Assembly: GCA_030220185.1 (NCBI GenBank)
Contig: JASPKZ010007285.1
Span: forward strand, 1,485,001 to 1,549,000
DNA from: Diploptera punctata
Taxonomy: Eukaryota; Arthropoda; Insecta; Blattodea; Blaberidae
Length of the DNA stretch: 64,000 nucleotides
Direction of reading: 5' to 3'
Within the stretch, counting starts at the first letter, position 1; each line of letters opens with the position of its first letter. Positions 10,601-20,924 of the stretch are shown in pieces. The notes below the pieces were generated by a model that was not told where the DNA came from, searched no databases, and was given only the letters and a program-made list of their open reading frames with translations. Position numbers and translations under genes: made by a program.

Positions 10601-10689
10601 TCTTTACAGTTAGCAGACTTGTTTTATCTTTTACTTCAGAGTGTTTTTGTCGTTATCCGTTGGAGCCTGTAAGTATTTTAAAATACCCC

Positions 10690-11060
10690 CGAGTACGGTA
10701 CTAACGTTCTGCGGAGTTAGTCCTTTGGTGGGGCTGCCTCCTTAAAGCCTTTGGACTTGCTTGCTTGTGTTTTATCCCCACAAGGAGGGTTGCCTCTTCC
10801 GTCTTCTGCCGTCGAGGACTTCACTCTTGTTTCCCCGAGCTGGGACTTTTATATCATCCCCAGACATTGGGTTGCCACTTTCGCTATTTTCGCCGTCCCG
10901 ATATTTCTATCTCCGCCGTGTCTGTCGTTATGGTGTTCTGTGTGGTCCAGCGGATTATTTTTTGTTCCTCTTCTCTTATCTAACCACAAGCCAAGGCTTC
11001 CCGGTTATGGCGATCTGGGTCATTGGTACTAAGCCTTCCTACCACGCCAAGCTGATAATC
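10690..11060. other. GC-rich segment, open in three frames, unassigned
   Basis: Base composition differs sharply from both sides. Three plus frames stay open for 72-107 codons, which for GC-rich DNA is weak evidence. I recognise no protein. It may be the 5' region of a retroelement. Confidence 0.3.
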
Positions 11061-11067
11061 CACATAA

Positions 11068-11226
11068 CAATCTGCCAGAATTAAACCTGCTGAAATGAAA
11101 TTCCTCAGACCAATAGCAGGGTATCAAAGAACAGACAAAAAACATAACACAGAAATAAGACAGCAGCTAAAAGTAGAGGAATTAAACACAACAATAGATA
11201 AATACAGAACAAACTGTCACTTAGCA
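11068..11226 (+). mobile_element. LINE-F copy, left part
   Basis: SARIKPAEMKFLRPIAGYQRTDKKHNTEIRQQL: the same family and blocks as 43,640-43,990. Interrupted at 11,241 by a LINE-A insertion; AAGATGACTGAGTA (11,227-11,240) is duplicated at 11,510-11,523. Confidence 0.85.
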
Positions 11227-11240
11227 AAGATGACTGAGTA

Positions 11241-11509
11241 CTTACTTACTTACTCACTGGCACTATCGAACCCGTAGGTTCATGGCCGCACGGACATAAG
11301 CTCTCCATACATCCCTATCCTGAGCTAATGCTTTCCAATCATTCCCTGTATAATATACTTCCCTCAAATCATAGTTAATGTTATTCTCCCACCTCATTCT
11401 TGGGCTACCAACTGGGCGTTTTCCCTCTGGCTTTCCTACAAGAAGCTTCCATGCAAGTCTTTCATTTCCCATACGTGCAACATGCCCTGCCCAACGCAGT
11501 CTACGAGAC
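11241..11509 (-). mobile_element. LINE-A insertion in LINE-F, strongly 5'-truncated
   Basis: Minus-strand frame of 82 codons (RRLRWAGHVARMGNERLAWKL to AMNLRVR) plus the (GTAA)n tail at 11,241-11,256. It is flanked by a perfect 14-bp target duplication. The intact LINE-F at 43,860-43,890 shows the site before insertion. Only 269 bp were copied, starting inside the post-RT region. Confidence 0.93.
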
Positions 11510-11670
11510 AAGATGACTGAGTACAGAATACAAAAAGCAGCATATAACTATTCACCAAGAGGAAGAAGACGTTTGGGAAGACCAAAGAATAGATGGAAAG
11601 AACAACAATTTGGAGCCGGAACAGGCTAGCTAGAAGCCCAAAAGTGACGACGAAGAAGAAGAAGAAACAC
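11510..11670 (+). mobile_element. LINE-F copy, right part
   Basis: Resumes with MTEYRIQKAAYNYSPRGRRRLGRPKNRW and ends in a (GAA)n tail (11,655-11,667). Confidence 0.82.
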
Positions 11671-12227
11671 ATGTATGCGTTTCTTGTCGATTGTATTTTT
11701 ACGAATATTTGCGAATAAAGTTCTTGGTAAATTTTTTGGACCAAAGAAAGATGAACAGACAGGCTGAATTGTGTAAGGAAGTGTCATCCACAGAATCATT
11801 ATTCATAGGCAATATCGTATTTTACGAGAAATAAGATTGAATACAAATTAAGAGGGTATCAATAATACGAAAATTCCTCTATTCTTATTTATGACGACAG
11901 ACATTATATATGGCCTTAACTAATCAGACGCCTATTTTACGATGCCGATAGATATCCTATATTTGCAATTTTAATATGAGCAGAATAAACGCTCTATGCT
12001 GACTCGCCTGTAAATCCTGCTGTTATTTTCACAACGTCCTGAATGGCTAATGTAGAATATTTTTCACTAAACTGTATGAAAATATTTTAAATAATTTGTT
12101 TTCTCTCCACTTTTCAAATGCTTTTTTCCCCCTAATATTTTAAAAATTCTACAAAAAGTGTCATTTTGAAACAATAGAAATCCCAACGTATTCAATATTG
12201 CGCACAAGTAAGATTAAAACAATATCA
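11671..12227. other. Mostly unassigned; short LINE-A scrap
   Basis: At 11,717-11,770 the plus strand has a LINE-A scrap (KVLGKFFGPKKDEQTG). The rest, AT-rich, shows no feature I can support. Confidence 0.45.
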
Positions 12228-12640
12228 TCATCATCATAGTACATTCACGAATTTAGGCCATTTGTTGACCTGTTTCGGCCTCAAGAGAAACACCATCCAA
12301 AAGTCTTTTGAGTGGACGTCCTGGTCTTCTTCTTCCTGCAGGTTGATATCTTAACATTTTTTTGGTTATTCTGTGACGTTCCATTCGATGAACATGTATC
12401 CATCTTGACTTATAATCAGAAATTTTGTTTTCTAAAGGTTCCATGTGTAATTCTTCTAAGATTTCTTCATTTTTTTGTGATCTAGTAGTGTGTATCCTGC
12501 AGTCCCCCGAAGATATCTCATTTCAGCAGATCTAAGTCTCTGTATATCTGTTTCAACGTCCATACTTCGCTACCATACAAAAGAGTTGGAAGAGCCAGTG
12601 TTTTGTACACTTTTAATCTTGAATGCTTTTGGACTAACTG
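12228..12640 (-). mobile_element. LINE-C-like copy
   Basis: The minus strand gives a YGSEVWTLKQ-like block (near 12,570), SAEMRYLRGTAGY, then a 63-codon frame with SRWIHVHRMERHR, GRRRPGRPLKRLLDG and ETGQQMA, ending in a (GAT)n tail at 12,228. Frameshifts and stops interrupt it. Confidence 0.78.
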
Positions 12641-12715
12641 TGGCCAGAGACTAAAAGGTAGCAGCCCTACCACTGGACTACTTAGCGTCGGGCCAGTAAC
12701 CTGTCCTAAGGAACT
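12641..12715 (-). mobile_element. Possible tRNA-like SINE head
   Basis: The minus strand shows GTCCAGTGGTAGGGCTGC, an A-box-like sequence, without a clear B box. Weak support. Confidence 0.3.
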
Positions 12716-12802
12716 TCAAAACTACTTTCAAGTCTCAACACGAAAAAATCCAAAAGGAATTAAAACAATCCTTATTTAATATACTAAAACTGTAATTATA
12801 TA

Positions 12803-13037
12803 CAAGGTGCAGCGTAAGTCAGTTAACCAAAAATGCACATATATTATTTTCTGTAGCTTACAACATATATACAAAGAACAACTACCGAAATTGTACAAAC
12901 TGACCGCCATTGCTGTTTAAGCAATAGTGTTTCAAATTATATTCTGAAAGTCCCGTATTCAGACCCCAGTTTCAACCAATCTTTTTTTTTTTCTTTGCAT
13001 CCATGTGCCGTGGTTAACTGACTTATCCCGCATCCAG
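12803..13037. mobile_element. mariner-like MITE
   Basis: Imperfect terminal inverted repeats (CAAGGTGCAGCGTAAGTCAG and, at the right end, the complement of CTGGATGCGGGATAAGTCAG, both continuing TTAACCA) are bordered by TA on each side. TA target sites and GGTGCxGCxTAAGT-like ends suit the Tc1/mariner group. There is no coding capacity at 235 bp. Confidence 0.65.
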
Positions 13038-13094
13038 TATTTTAAGATTCCTCAAAATAACTTACAAAGGCATTTTCCAGATAATATGTAGATA

Positions 13095-13527
13095 GATAGA
13101 TCATCGGTTGATTAATGTCTCTGATAACGTCCGATTCCTAATAGCCAATTTTGTCGGTCCATCCAATCTCCTTATTGTAGTTGTTTCTCCTTCATGTATA
13201 AATATATTCCCTGACTTCAGGAGGTTTTAGGTCTTCCTCTGCCTCGTCTTCCTCAGGTTTCCATTCCAAAACAGAGTTTCGTAGTCGATCCTCTTCCATT
13301 CGCTGGACTTGTCCGTACCATCTTAATTACTGAGCTTTTATATAATCTAAAATAGTGTCTTGAACCTTCATTTTTTCCCTTATAGCTGAGTTTCTACTTT
13401 ATTCCTTCTTGAAATTCTTGCTGCCCTTCTTATAAAATCCATGTCCGTTGCCAAAATATACTTATTTGTTTTGGTTGTTGATGGCCAAAGTTCTGCTCCA
13501 TCAGTAATGATGCTTTTAACAATTGCA
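13095..13527 (-). mobile_element. LINE-G 3' fragment
   Basis: The minus strand gives a LIVDGAELWP-like block (near 13,500), TRISRRNK and an IDYETLFWNGNLRKTRQRK block, ending GPTKLAIRNRT: the post-RT region of another non-LTR family, frameshifted. Confidence 0.6.
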
Positions 13528-13545
13528 TGATATATATATATATAT

Positions 13546-13884
13546 CCATTCATCCATATTAATTCTGCTCGAGGGCAGGTCTTTCACAATAATCTTAGCA
13601 TTTCCATGCTATGCTTTGCAGTTTTATTAGAAAATTATAGGTGTGGTAGCTTCCCGTTGCTTTCCACACTGGTGAAGGATGATGATGATAATGATAAGGA
13701 TGATGATGATAATGATGGCCGGATGATTTTCGGGGAACGTTGGGCCATAAACGTCCTGACATTTGTCTTACAGGTGAGGAAAAACCCCGAAAAAACCTCA
13801 CCCAGGAGCCTGTCCCTACCGGGAATCAAACCGGGCTCACTGCGTGACAAGGCAGCACGCTACCTCGAGACCACCGCGGTGGAC
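13546..13884 (-). mobile_element. SINE-1a, full length, within a (TA)n tract
   Basis: The minus strand starts GTCCACCGCGGTGGTCTCGAGG (A box), then a B-box-like GGTTTGATTCCCGG, GTGAGGTTTTTTCGGGG, CTGTAAGACAAATGTCAGG, an ATC/CTT-rich middle, CACACCTATAATT, and ends near AGCAGAATT..GGATGAATGG. TA repeats lie on both sides (13,529-13,545 and 13,885-13,895). Confidence 0.9.
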
Positions 13885-13899
13885 TATATATATATGGTA

Positions 13900-14025
13900 T
13901 GATAAGAAAAATAAATGTCTGGATGGGATTCGAACCCGGATCTCTGAGTCTGTACCTCAGTGTGATATCCATTACACCACCAGGCGAATCCAAATCAAAC
14001 ATTTATTTTTCTTATATATTATATT
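13900..14025 (-). mobile_element. tRNA-like element with inverted flanks, copy 1
   Basis: The minus strand reads GGATTCGCCTGGTGGTGTAATGG..CCGGGTTCGAATCCCATCC, a tRNA-like head with good A and B boxes. It is bracketed by inverted AAGAAAAATAAATGT/ACATTTATTTTTCTT. A diverged copy is at 26,175-26,298. It cannot be read as an ordinary tRNA with confidence. Confidence 0.7.
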
Positions 14026-14029
14026 CCCC

Positions 14030-14056
<27 letters not shown>
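14030..14056. repeat. (TA)n microsatellite
   Basis: About 12 TA units. Confidence 0.95.
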
Positions 14057-14060
<4 letters not shown>

Positions 14061-14079
14061 CACCGGTAACTAATTAACT

Positions 14080-14295
14080 AACGCAATGGCACTATCGAAC
14101 CCGTAGGTTCATCCGCAAGGACATAAGCTCTCCATACATCCCTATCCTGAGCTAATGTTTTCCAATCTTCCCTGTGTAATATACTCCCCTCAAATCATAC
14201 GTAATGTTATTCTCCCACCTCATTCTTGGTCTACCAACTGGGTGTTTTTCCTCTGGTTTTTCTACAAGAAGCTTCCATGCACGTCTTTCTTTATA
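14080..14295 (-). mobile_element. LINE-A fragment, 3' end
   Basis: The minus strand shows RAWKLLVEKPEEKHPVGRPRMRWENN and ends just after GTTCGATAGTGCCATTG. It is interrupted by small deletions and has no active-site region. Confidence 0.82.
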
Positions 14296-14815
14296 TATTA
14301 TTATTTTGTTATTTTTTACTTCTTTTATTTTAGTGTTAGAGAGCGAAATACATTTCCTTATACGCTTAAAGGTAAAACCATGATTTGACCAATGAAAATG
14401 CAGTCATACATCTGGTTTGTTTACATTACAACTGGAACTTAACTCCGAAGTGTTTTGAGGAGATGGTCCTGTTGTTAACTATGAGGAATGATTCTGTAGA
14501 ATGGAAACTTTTTTTTCGACCGTGTTGTTAAATATGAAGAGGAGGTTGTTAGAGTAGGTTGAGGTGACAGGGAGGATTCTCGCCCTTACAAACTCTGCAC
14601 ATGACAGGCTTGACCGGGGCACAAAACCCTGTCACCGCCACCGTCCAACTTCACCCCCGAGAACAAACCTATGAAATATACAATGCAATTATATCTGTAT
14701 GAGCAAGTGGACCACCTTCGCTCTACCTTATAACTGTCTGGTTCCCTCGCAGTCCATATAGACTTACAGCCAACATAAATACCAGCTGCATACTTCTAGG
14801 GAATTTACGCTCATT
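14296..14815. other. Unassigned sequence
   Basis: No recognisable element; a short mixed-GC patch at 14,550-14,660. Confidence 0.4.
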
Positions 14816-14819
14816 TATG

Positions 14820-15045
14820 AAAAAAAGGCCAAAAAAGTGATGAACAGGCAGGTGAATGGAGAAAACTATACAAAAATGAGCTACACGGTCTTTATATGAA
14901 GTCAAATATAATAAGAATAGTTACGTTTCGTTGATTGCTATGGGCAGGACATGTGGCACGAATGGGGAATGAAAGAGGTGCATGAAAGCCCCTTGTAAGA
15001 AAGCTAGAGGGAAAAGCCCAGTTGGTAGACCAAGAACGAAGTTTT
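14820..15045 (+). mobile_element. LINE-A fragment
   Basis: The plus strand has a GEWRKLYKNELHGLYMKSNIIRIV block, then WAGHVARMGNE and a damaged GKAQLVDQERS end, broken by indels. It is cut before the usual AMNLRVR end. Confidence 0.8.
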
Positions 15046-15305
15046 AAAAAGTGTTTATTTTAATAGGATTTGAATAAGGTTTTCTATTTTATCATATTAT
15101 GCATTCTAGTATATTAAACTTCTATATTTAATAGCATTAAGCAGACCACTGAGGGTCAGGGACTACATAACTATACAATTATCTCAGACTGTAATCACAC
15201 GCCGGACCAATGAAATATTATTTTGACAGTTCACTACATGAAGCACCAAGGTGATCATTCCACATGGGATTATTGCGGTCCACACGTTGCATAGCTAACT
15301 TCTTA
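15046..15305. other. Unassigned AT-rich sequence
   Basis: No feature supported. Confidence 0.4.
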
Positions 15306-15309
15306 TATT

Positions 15310-15520
15310 TTTTCTAGGACAGAAATTGTCACGTATTACAGACAGAAATGGATTGATCACATGGATGGAATGAGTAAGGAGAGATATCCATTGTTAGCAA
15401 GAAATTATCAAGCAAGAGGAAGACGTGATGTTGGAAGACCTAGAAGACGTTGGGCTGATGCATTATGAAGTCGGAACGGGCAATTGCCTAATCCCTGGAG
15501 TGATGATGATGATGACAGAA
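15310..15520 (+). mobile_element. LINE-C-like 3' end
   Basis: YRQKWIDHMDGMSKERYP then RGRRDVGRPRRRWADA, a stop and a GATGATGATGATGA tail: the last part of an RT C-terminal region. Confidence 0.82.
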
Positions 15521-15579
15521 ATTGTATATTTTTCTTCCACTGAAAGCTTCAGCTTCTGTCATGTTGTTGTGCACCTGTT

Positions 15580-15816
15580 TCTGTTGGACCCCAGGATTTT
15601 TAAACTGACCCAAACCTTCTGGCGGCACTATGGAACAGGAGTCGACTCACCTCTAACGGAAATGAGAACCAGACGCTTCTTCTGGGGGTAAAGGCGGCCG
15701 TCATGCTTGGCTGACAACCCGGCTGATATCAGGAGCCGATTGTCCAGAAAAAGTAGGAGCCGTAACTTCCTACTACTTCAAAGGCCTCTTGAGGCCTGTA
15801 GTGGGATCACTTTACT
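15580..15816 (+). mobile_element. SINE-4, head-truncated
   Basis: Same body as 8,328-8,624 and 44,150-44,455 (AAACTGACCCAAACCTTCTGG, GGCGGCCGTCATGC, CAACCCGGCTGATATCAGG, then GTGGGATCACTTTAC) but without the tRNA-like head. Confidence 0.85.
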
Positions 15817-15904
15817 ATCACTTCTGTTTACGAGTTCACTTATTCATCACTTGTGCGCCATTCACTTGAAAATGTCATTATAAAAATGAAATAACATAAC
15901 AAGT

Positions 15905-16500
15905 AGTAATTGGGGATTGACTGTAAATGTTAGTAAGACAAAAACAATGACCTTTAAAAATGGGACGGTTTATGGTAGAGCAGAGGAATGGAAATACAGA
16001 GATCAAGTACTTCAAAACGTGAAACATTTTGAATATCTTGGTACGACGTTGAAAATGAACGGGAAGTGGAAAAAACATATTGATATAGCATTATTTAAAG
16101 GGAGGGGACAACTTAACAGTGTACTCGGTATTCTGGGTCGAGTGCCTGATATTCCAGTCAGCACATTAGAAAAATGTATGGAGCGATGGTCAGGCCAGTA
16201 ATGCACTATGGTAGTGAGATTTGGGGTTTCCAAAGAACGGAAGTACTAAATAAGGCATATACGCATTTTTTAAAATATATTACAGGACTTAGTAAGGCCG
16301 TTTCTAACTGTGGAATTTTATATGAATTCGGGTCATTCCAGGACGACATTAACTGTAAAATTCGGGTACTCAAATACTGGTTGCGAGTAATCCAAGGTGA
16401 ACAAACAATGCTTAGAGCAATTTGTTACGACCACATAAAAAGTAACAAATTACTGTTTTACTAACATAGATAAGTACTGTATAATTGAAAGACTTGACAC
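15905..16500 (+). mobile_element. LINE of a distinct clade, RT C-terminal part
   Basis: Two overlapping frames (15,917-16,201 and 16,174-16,464, a one-step frameshift) read VNVSKTKTMTFKNG, VKHFEYLGTTLKMNGKW, then MVRPVMHYGSEIWGF and LKYITGLSKA..NCGILYEFG. This is the region after the YxDD box in a non-LTR RT, with the longer thumb/C-terminal layout, unlike LINE-A to LINE-G. It has no 3' tail. Confidence 0.82.
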
Positions 16501-17060
16501 CCTGTACAGTAGGCCTAATCACGAAATTCAGTTTGAAGAAAAACACACATTATTACCTGACGGTGGGGTTTGTATGACCCCATACTACCACAACAAATAT
16601 TTCCCTCTCGCTCTTGTAAACTATTTAATGAAAACTCACAAAACTCTCACCACTTAAAGAACAAGGTTAGAACTGAATTCTCACAACGCTCTGAAAACGT
16701 GAGTCCGAAATTACGAATGTTCATATGAATAGAAATATCTGTCGGGTCACCATCAGGTTCCAGGGTTAAGTCACGACTTTTCGGAAGGACACCATGTATG
16801 AATGTTTTACTTGTGGAATCTACAGTGTTATTTAGATGATAAAGGTCGGTAAAGTATTGCCCAGCGACTTCTTTTTTTCACGCTTGCGTTTTTTACGAGG
16901 CTGAAAATCTTCAGGTTCGGCATCCACGACAAAAAGTCCCTTCCGGAAGTTACTGCAGTAATTTTAAATACAAATTTATATTTTTACGCTCCCATACCGA
17001 CCATTGTTTATTTCTTTTTAATACTTAAGTCTCCATGTATACGTCACATATAGGCCTAAC
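16501..17060. other. Unassigned sequence
   Basis: May include more of the decayed LINE upstream, but I cannot support a reading frame. Confidence 0.35.
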
Positions 17061-17063
17061 AAA

Positions 17064-17455
17064 TGTTTTTTTTTTTCAAATGCCCCAGATTTGTCTTTCG
17101 ACATTCCTGGTTTCTCTCCTGGCATGGCGTACTGGTAACCCACATCTGAGGTTGGGGCGCCTGGAAGGCTGGGTTACGTTGCCCCGATGATGGGTGATGA
17201 TGATTATAATGGTGCGTCAGGAGAGACCCTAATCCTACGCTTAACCTAAGATGAATATGAATGATGATTGCGATGGCCATATGATTTCGGGGATCGTTTG
17301 GGCCTTAAAGTTTTCCTGACATTTGTCTTACAGGTGAGGAAAAACCCCGATAAAAACCTCACCCAGAAAAACTGTCCCGACCGGGGATCGAACCCGGACC
17401 CGCTGCGTGACAAGGCAGCACGCTACCCCGAGACCACAGCGGTGGACGCCTACCA
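17064..17455 (-). mobile_element. SINE-1b
   Basis: The minus strand starts GTCCACCGCTGTGGTCTCGGGG with B box GGGTTCGATCCCCGG and the same CTGTAAGACAAATGTCAGG body as SINE-1a. It then carries a different 3' half: GGCGCCCCAACCTCAGATGTGG.. and a CCAGAAATG-like end with an A tail (T run at 17,066). Confidence 0.85.
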
Positions 17456-17592
17456 AATGTAATATAGCCTTATTAACAAAGGATTTGTTGGATTTTTATT
17501 TATTTTATTTGTTTATTCTTTTTTCTCCTCCGACTTTTTGTGGGCACCAGATGTCACTTATTCGGGCATATTCAAAATGTACGATATATATG

Positions 17593-17997
17593 TAGGGGAA
17601 GACCGGGCAAAGCGGATATGCTAAGGAAGATATGCCCTTCTGGAAAGAGTTCGCTCGCAGAAACATTTATTTTTTTGCAAGTTAATAAATCAAGTGTTGT
17701 GCAAATTTGTTTAATATTACAACTTAATTGATAGCATATAAGTACAGGAAATAAATAATTAAATAAAATACTGTAATGATTTCACTTTGCTCGAGTACCC
17801 GGACAAAGTGAAAACCCTACCAGAGCAAAGTGAAATGTTTTTGTTTTCATTATAATTTCTCTAATTAATTTGAAAAAAAAAATGTTTATTTAATAACAAA
17901 GGCAAAATAAATATAAATACACTAAAACTATATTACATTTATAAATTTTTATATAGAGAGGTTGATTATTTTAGTCAATATTTAAATTATGGACAAA
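17593..17997 (-). mobile_element. pogo-like element, 3' end and subterminal repeats
   Basis: From the end of the transposase frame to a likely terminus. At 17,593 the sequence TAGGGGAAGACCGGGCAAAG, next to a TA, looks like a pogo/Tigger-type terminal repeat. CAAAGTGAAA-like motifs recur at 17,783-17,836 in both orientations. The right terminus is not present, so the TIR call is inference. Confidence 0.5.
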
Positions 17998-18920
17998 TCA
18001 CTCCTGGCAATGGTCACAATAACAAGAACTATGACCATGATATCTATGAGACTTTTAGTAATAAAGTATCGATATTATAAATGAGCTAAATATCTTTAAA
18101 CTCTTAGATAGAATAAAATAATCTAGAAGAAATTGAAAGAACATGTTCAAAGAATGGAAGATGATCGCATTCCCAAAATTATACTTAAATACAAACCAAA
18201 AGGACGCAGGAATGTTGGTAGACCGAAGAAGAGATGGATCCAACTTTTGAATTAGAATCTATGAGACCGGAACAAGCCACATGGGCTTAATCCCTGATTG
18301 TTAATGATGATGACCATGATATCCAGTGCATGATTCATGGGCCCAGTCCTTACACCGAAGACATTGAATCCAGTCTTCTGAAGGAGGATCAATATAACCT
18401 TCTCCGCATACCAAAGTCATATTGGAGTTTTCTTTTTGGAATTTTCCCTCGATTTTCACATGTCTTTTTCTTCCCTGAATTTTTTTCTAACCTTTCACGC
18501 TGTAATTTGTTTACTAGTGTTGAAGTTAACATTTCGGATTGCTGACACTTCCTTTTCCTACGCATCCTCTGGCTTGCATCGACTTTCGGAAAAGGTTGTA
18601 TTTCATATGGGCTGACACTTTTGGATGTCCCAGGAACTGCAGAGATGGCTCTTGAATTCTCGTTAATTGCTTTTTCCTGTACAATTTCTTGGGAGTTATT
18701 TTGATTCTCCTTCGAATCAGTTGTATTTGTATGGTTTCCCCTTGCCTCATCACAAAGAGTGGCTGCAACGAAATCTTCGTCTCCAAAAACATCAGGGTTG
18801 TAAGGACAGATTCCTGCTTTCTCAAAGTATTTTACTGCATTGTGAGCTGTAGCAGCTTTCAGATAAGCTCGTGCAAAAATCTTCACCATGTCTCCGTGAG
18901 TAACATTTTTGAAAACTGTT
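17998..18920 (-). pseudogene. pogo-like DDE transposase, C-terminal fragment, interrupted
   Basis: On the minus strand a frame of 166 codons (18,889-18,389) reads VKIFARAYLKAATAHNAVKY then FEKAGICPYNPDVFGDEDFV, the usual end of pogo/jerky-type transposases after the DDE catalytic core. A basic Ser/Lys-rich linker follows. A one-step frameshift near 18,410 leads into a Cys-rich tail (VCGEGY, DWIQCLRCKDWAHESC) that continues past a LINE insertion as GHSSCYCDHCQE and a stop at 17,998. Such Cys/His tails are common in insect pogo-like proteins. The catalytic core is absent, so the gene is dead. Its 5' side breaks near 18,920 into a LINE scrap. Confidence 0.85.
18045..18309 (+). mobile_element. 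LINE 3' end inserted in the transposase gene
   Basis: The plus strand has KEHVQRMEDDRIPKI, then KPKGRRNVGRPKKRW and a GATGATG tail. It is flanked by a 14-bp duplication ATGACCATGATATC (18,031-18,044 and 18,310-18,323). Removing the insert restores the transposase frame, so this is a retroposition into the pogo-like element. Confidence 0.9.
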
Positions 18921-18924
18921 CAGC

Positions 18925-19085
18925 TCTTGCTCAAAAAAGAAAGACCAAACTTAACATGGAAGGAAAGCATGAGGTTAGTAATGCAAGCTAGAGGGCTAAG
19001 CATTGAAGATGCCCAAGATCGTAGGCTTTGGAGGTTTGGCACGGGAAGATGGCAGCAGTTGTAAAAACACGAAGATAGATAAATA
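18925..19085 (+). mobile_element. LINE C-terminal scrap
   Basis: The plus strand reads RPKLTWKESMRLVMQARGL then EDAQDRRLWRFGTGRW, the DR..WR end typical of several LINE families here (compare 24,262-24,500). Confidence 0.65.
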
Positions 19086-19470
19086 TATACCCAGAACTTT
19101 ATTCTGCAGGCCCATTAAATTACCTAAGGGAACATTCAGTAAGCTGAAAGCTTATTTTTTCTATGAAGATTTCTTCATATAACAGATAGGCAGGCAGAGA
19201 GAGATATATAATAAAGAAAGAGGGAAATAGAAAAGTCAGAGAAACGAAGGCAGATACAGCGAAGAGAGGAGAGAGAGGTGGTTATGTTTTAAAGCCAGTG
19301 TATACTCAGCCAGTTATTAATAACTTTTGTAATAGTACTTTAGTGTGTTTATCTTTGCCAACTTGCGCTGTTATTGTAAAGTAAAGCATAACACAAGAAG
19401 TTTCCACAACCCCTAACTACTGCTACGAAACCAAATCCATACTCGTTTTATAAATTATAAACAAATATCT
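19086..19470. other. Unassigned sequence
   Basis: Contains a purine-rich stretch (19,190-19,275) and nothing else recognisable. Confidence 0.4.
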
Positions 19471-19471
19471 T

Positions 19472-19915
19472 ATAATAATAATAATAATAACTAACTCACT
19501 GACACTATGGAACCCGTAGGTTCATGACCGCTTGGACATAAGCTCTCCATACATCTCTAACCTCAGCTAACGTTTTCCAACCATTCCCTGTATAATCTAC
19601 CTCCCACAAATAATAATTAATGTTATTCTCTCACCTCATTTTTGGTTTACTAACTGGGATTTTTCCCTCTGGTTTTCCTAGAAGAAGCTTCAATGCACGT
19701 CCTTCATTCTCTAGCAGTGCCACATGTCCTGCCCATCGCAGCCTATGAGACTTAACTGTTCTTATTATATCTGGCTTTCTATAAAGACCATGTAGTTCAC
19801 TGTTATGTAAGTCTTCTCCATTCACCTGTCTGTTCATATCTTTTTGGTCCAAAATCTTTCCTAAGAAATTTATTCCCAAATACTCGTAATCTCCTCTCCT
19901 CCCTTAAAGTAAGAG
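19472..19915 (-). mobile_element. LINE-A copy next to AAT repeats
   Basis: The minus strand carries LREERRLRVFGNKFLRK, KPDIIRTVKSHRLRWAGHVA and a decayed GKPEGKIPVSKPKMR end. A short (AAT)n lies at 19,472-19,490 and AAT-like sequence at 19,917-19,933 on the other side. Confidence 0.85.
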
Positions 19916-19939
19916 TAAAATAATAATGATAATATTCTC

Positions 19940-20035
19940 TTAATTTAAGGGGGTAGGAAGGATTACAAGTATTTGAAAATAAATTTCTTAGGAAAATTTT
20001 TGGATCAAAGAGAGATGAACAGACAGATGAATATA
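19940..20035 (+). mobile_element. LINE-A scrap
   Basis: The plus strand repeats the ITSIxENKFLRKIFGSKRDEQTDE stretch, in opposite orientation to the neighbouring copy. Confidence 0.7.
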
Positions 20036-20635
20036 GCGGTTTGTATGTGGAATCAAAACAAATTAGAGTGAGCAACAAAAAAAAAACTTTTCTTGCCTCA
20101 GAAATTAAAATCTGTGATTCTGATAGTATTTTCTCCTGAATTCAAGTATGATGTCGGTTTTTCTCCATCACGCAAGGTTTACGAGAGACAGGAATTTATA
20201 ATTTCAAACACTTTAATATTTTCTACATTCGTAACTACACAATATTCGAACATTCGGACTGACCTAGAAAGTAAGAAATCACGATTTTCTGCTATATTTC
20301 GCCTGTGGAGCATCCCTCTTGATGGTCCAACAATAATCGGACAGCATATTAGGATTCCATTTGCCTTGATATGATATATCTTTTCCATAGCTGAAATCTC
20401 CTGAGTTAGCTCATTTGGTTTTATTTTACAATGGACAAATGAACAAAAAAAAGCTTATTAAAAATAATTATTTAAATCCATTAATTGAAATTGAAATAAA
20501 AAAAACTGTGGCTGATGGAAAAATTCCAAATACATATTTGAAAACACGATAAAAAACTGCATTAAGTACAACTATTGGTACTCATGAGACAAAAATCATG
20601 TTGACCAGTGTTATGCTCCCATCTCAATCTTATAC
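20036..20635. other. Unassigned sequence
   Basis: Two opposing frames of 93 and 69 codons overlap at 20,093-20,388 with no recognisable protein. Probably chance. Confidence 0.35.
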
Positions 20636-20639
20636 TACT

Positions 20640-20720
20640 GTACTAGGCGCTTTCTCTCTGGTTTTCCTACAAGGTGTTTCCAAGTCTCTGTTTCGCAGTC
20701 TATAGTGTTATGGAAGTCTA
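20640..20720 (-). mobile_element. LINE-A scrap
   Basis: The plus strand has TACTAGGCGCTTTCTCTCTGG..CCTACAAGGTG, the reverse of the GKPExKRPV region. Very short. Confidence 0.5.
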
Positions 20721-20924
20721 ACTTACTGTTATACTATTTTCCAAATTCAATTTTCAGTACATAAACATTTACACTTATTACATGATAATTTCCCTTCCAA
20801 GGAGTTAGGCCACTCGTTGCCTCTTCCAATTTCACTTTACGCTTAGTCTAAAAATCTCTTCATTAGACGTTCTCGTTTTTTCACCCAATTGAATTGTAAA
20901 AATTCAGAATTTTTTGTTACATCA

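Noticed and set aside
10751..11084. Three overlapping frames of 72-107 codons
   Set aside because: GC-rich DNA lowers stop frequency; three frames open at once is not evidence for coding.
13912..13985. Possible tRNA gene on the minus strand
   Set aside because: It occurs twice with inverted flanks and diverged arms, more like a mobile element than a functional tRNA.
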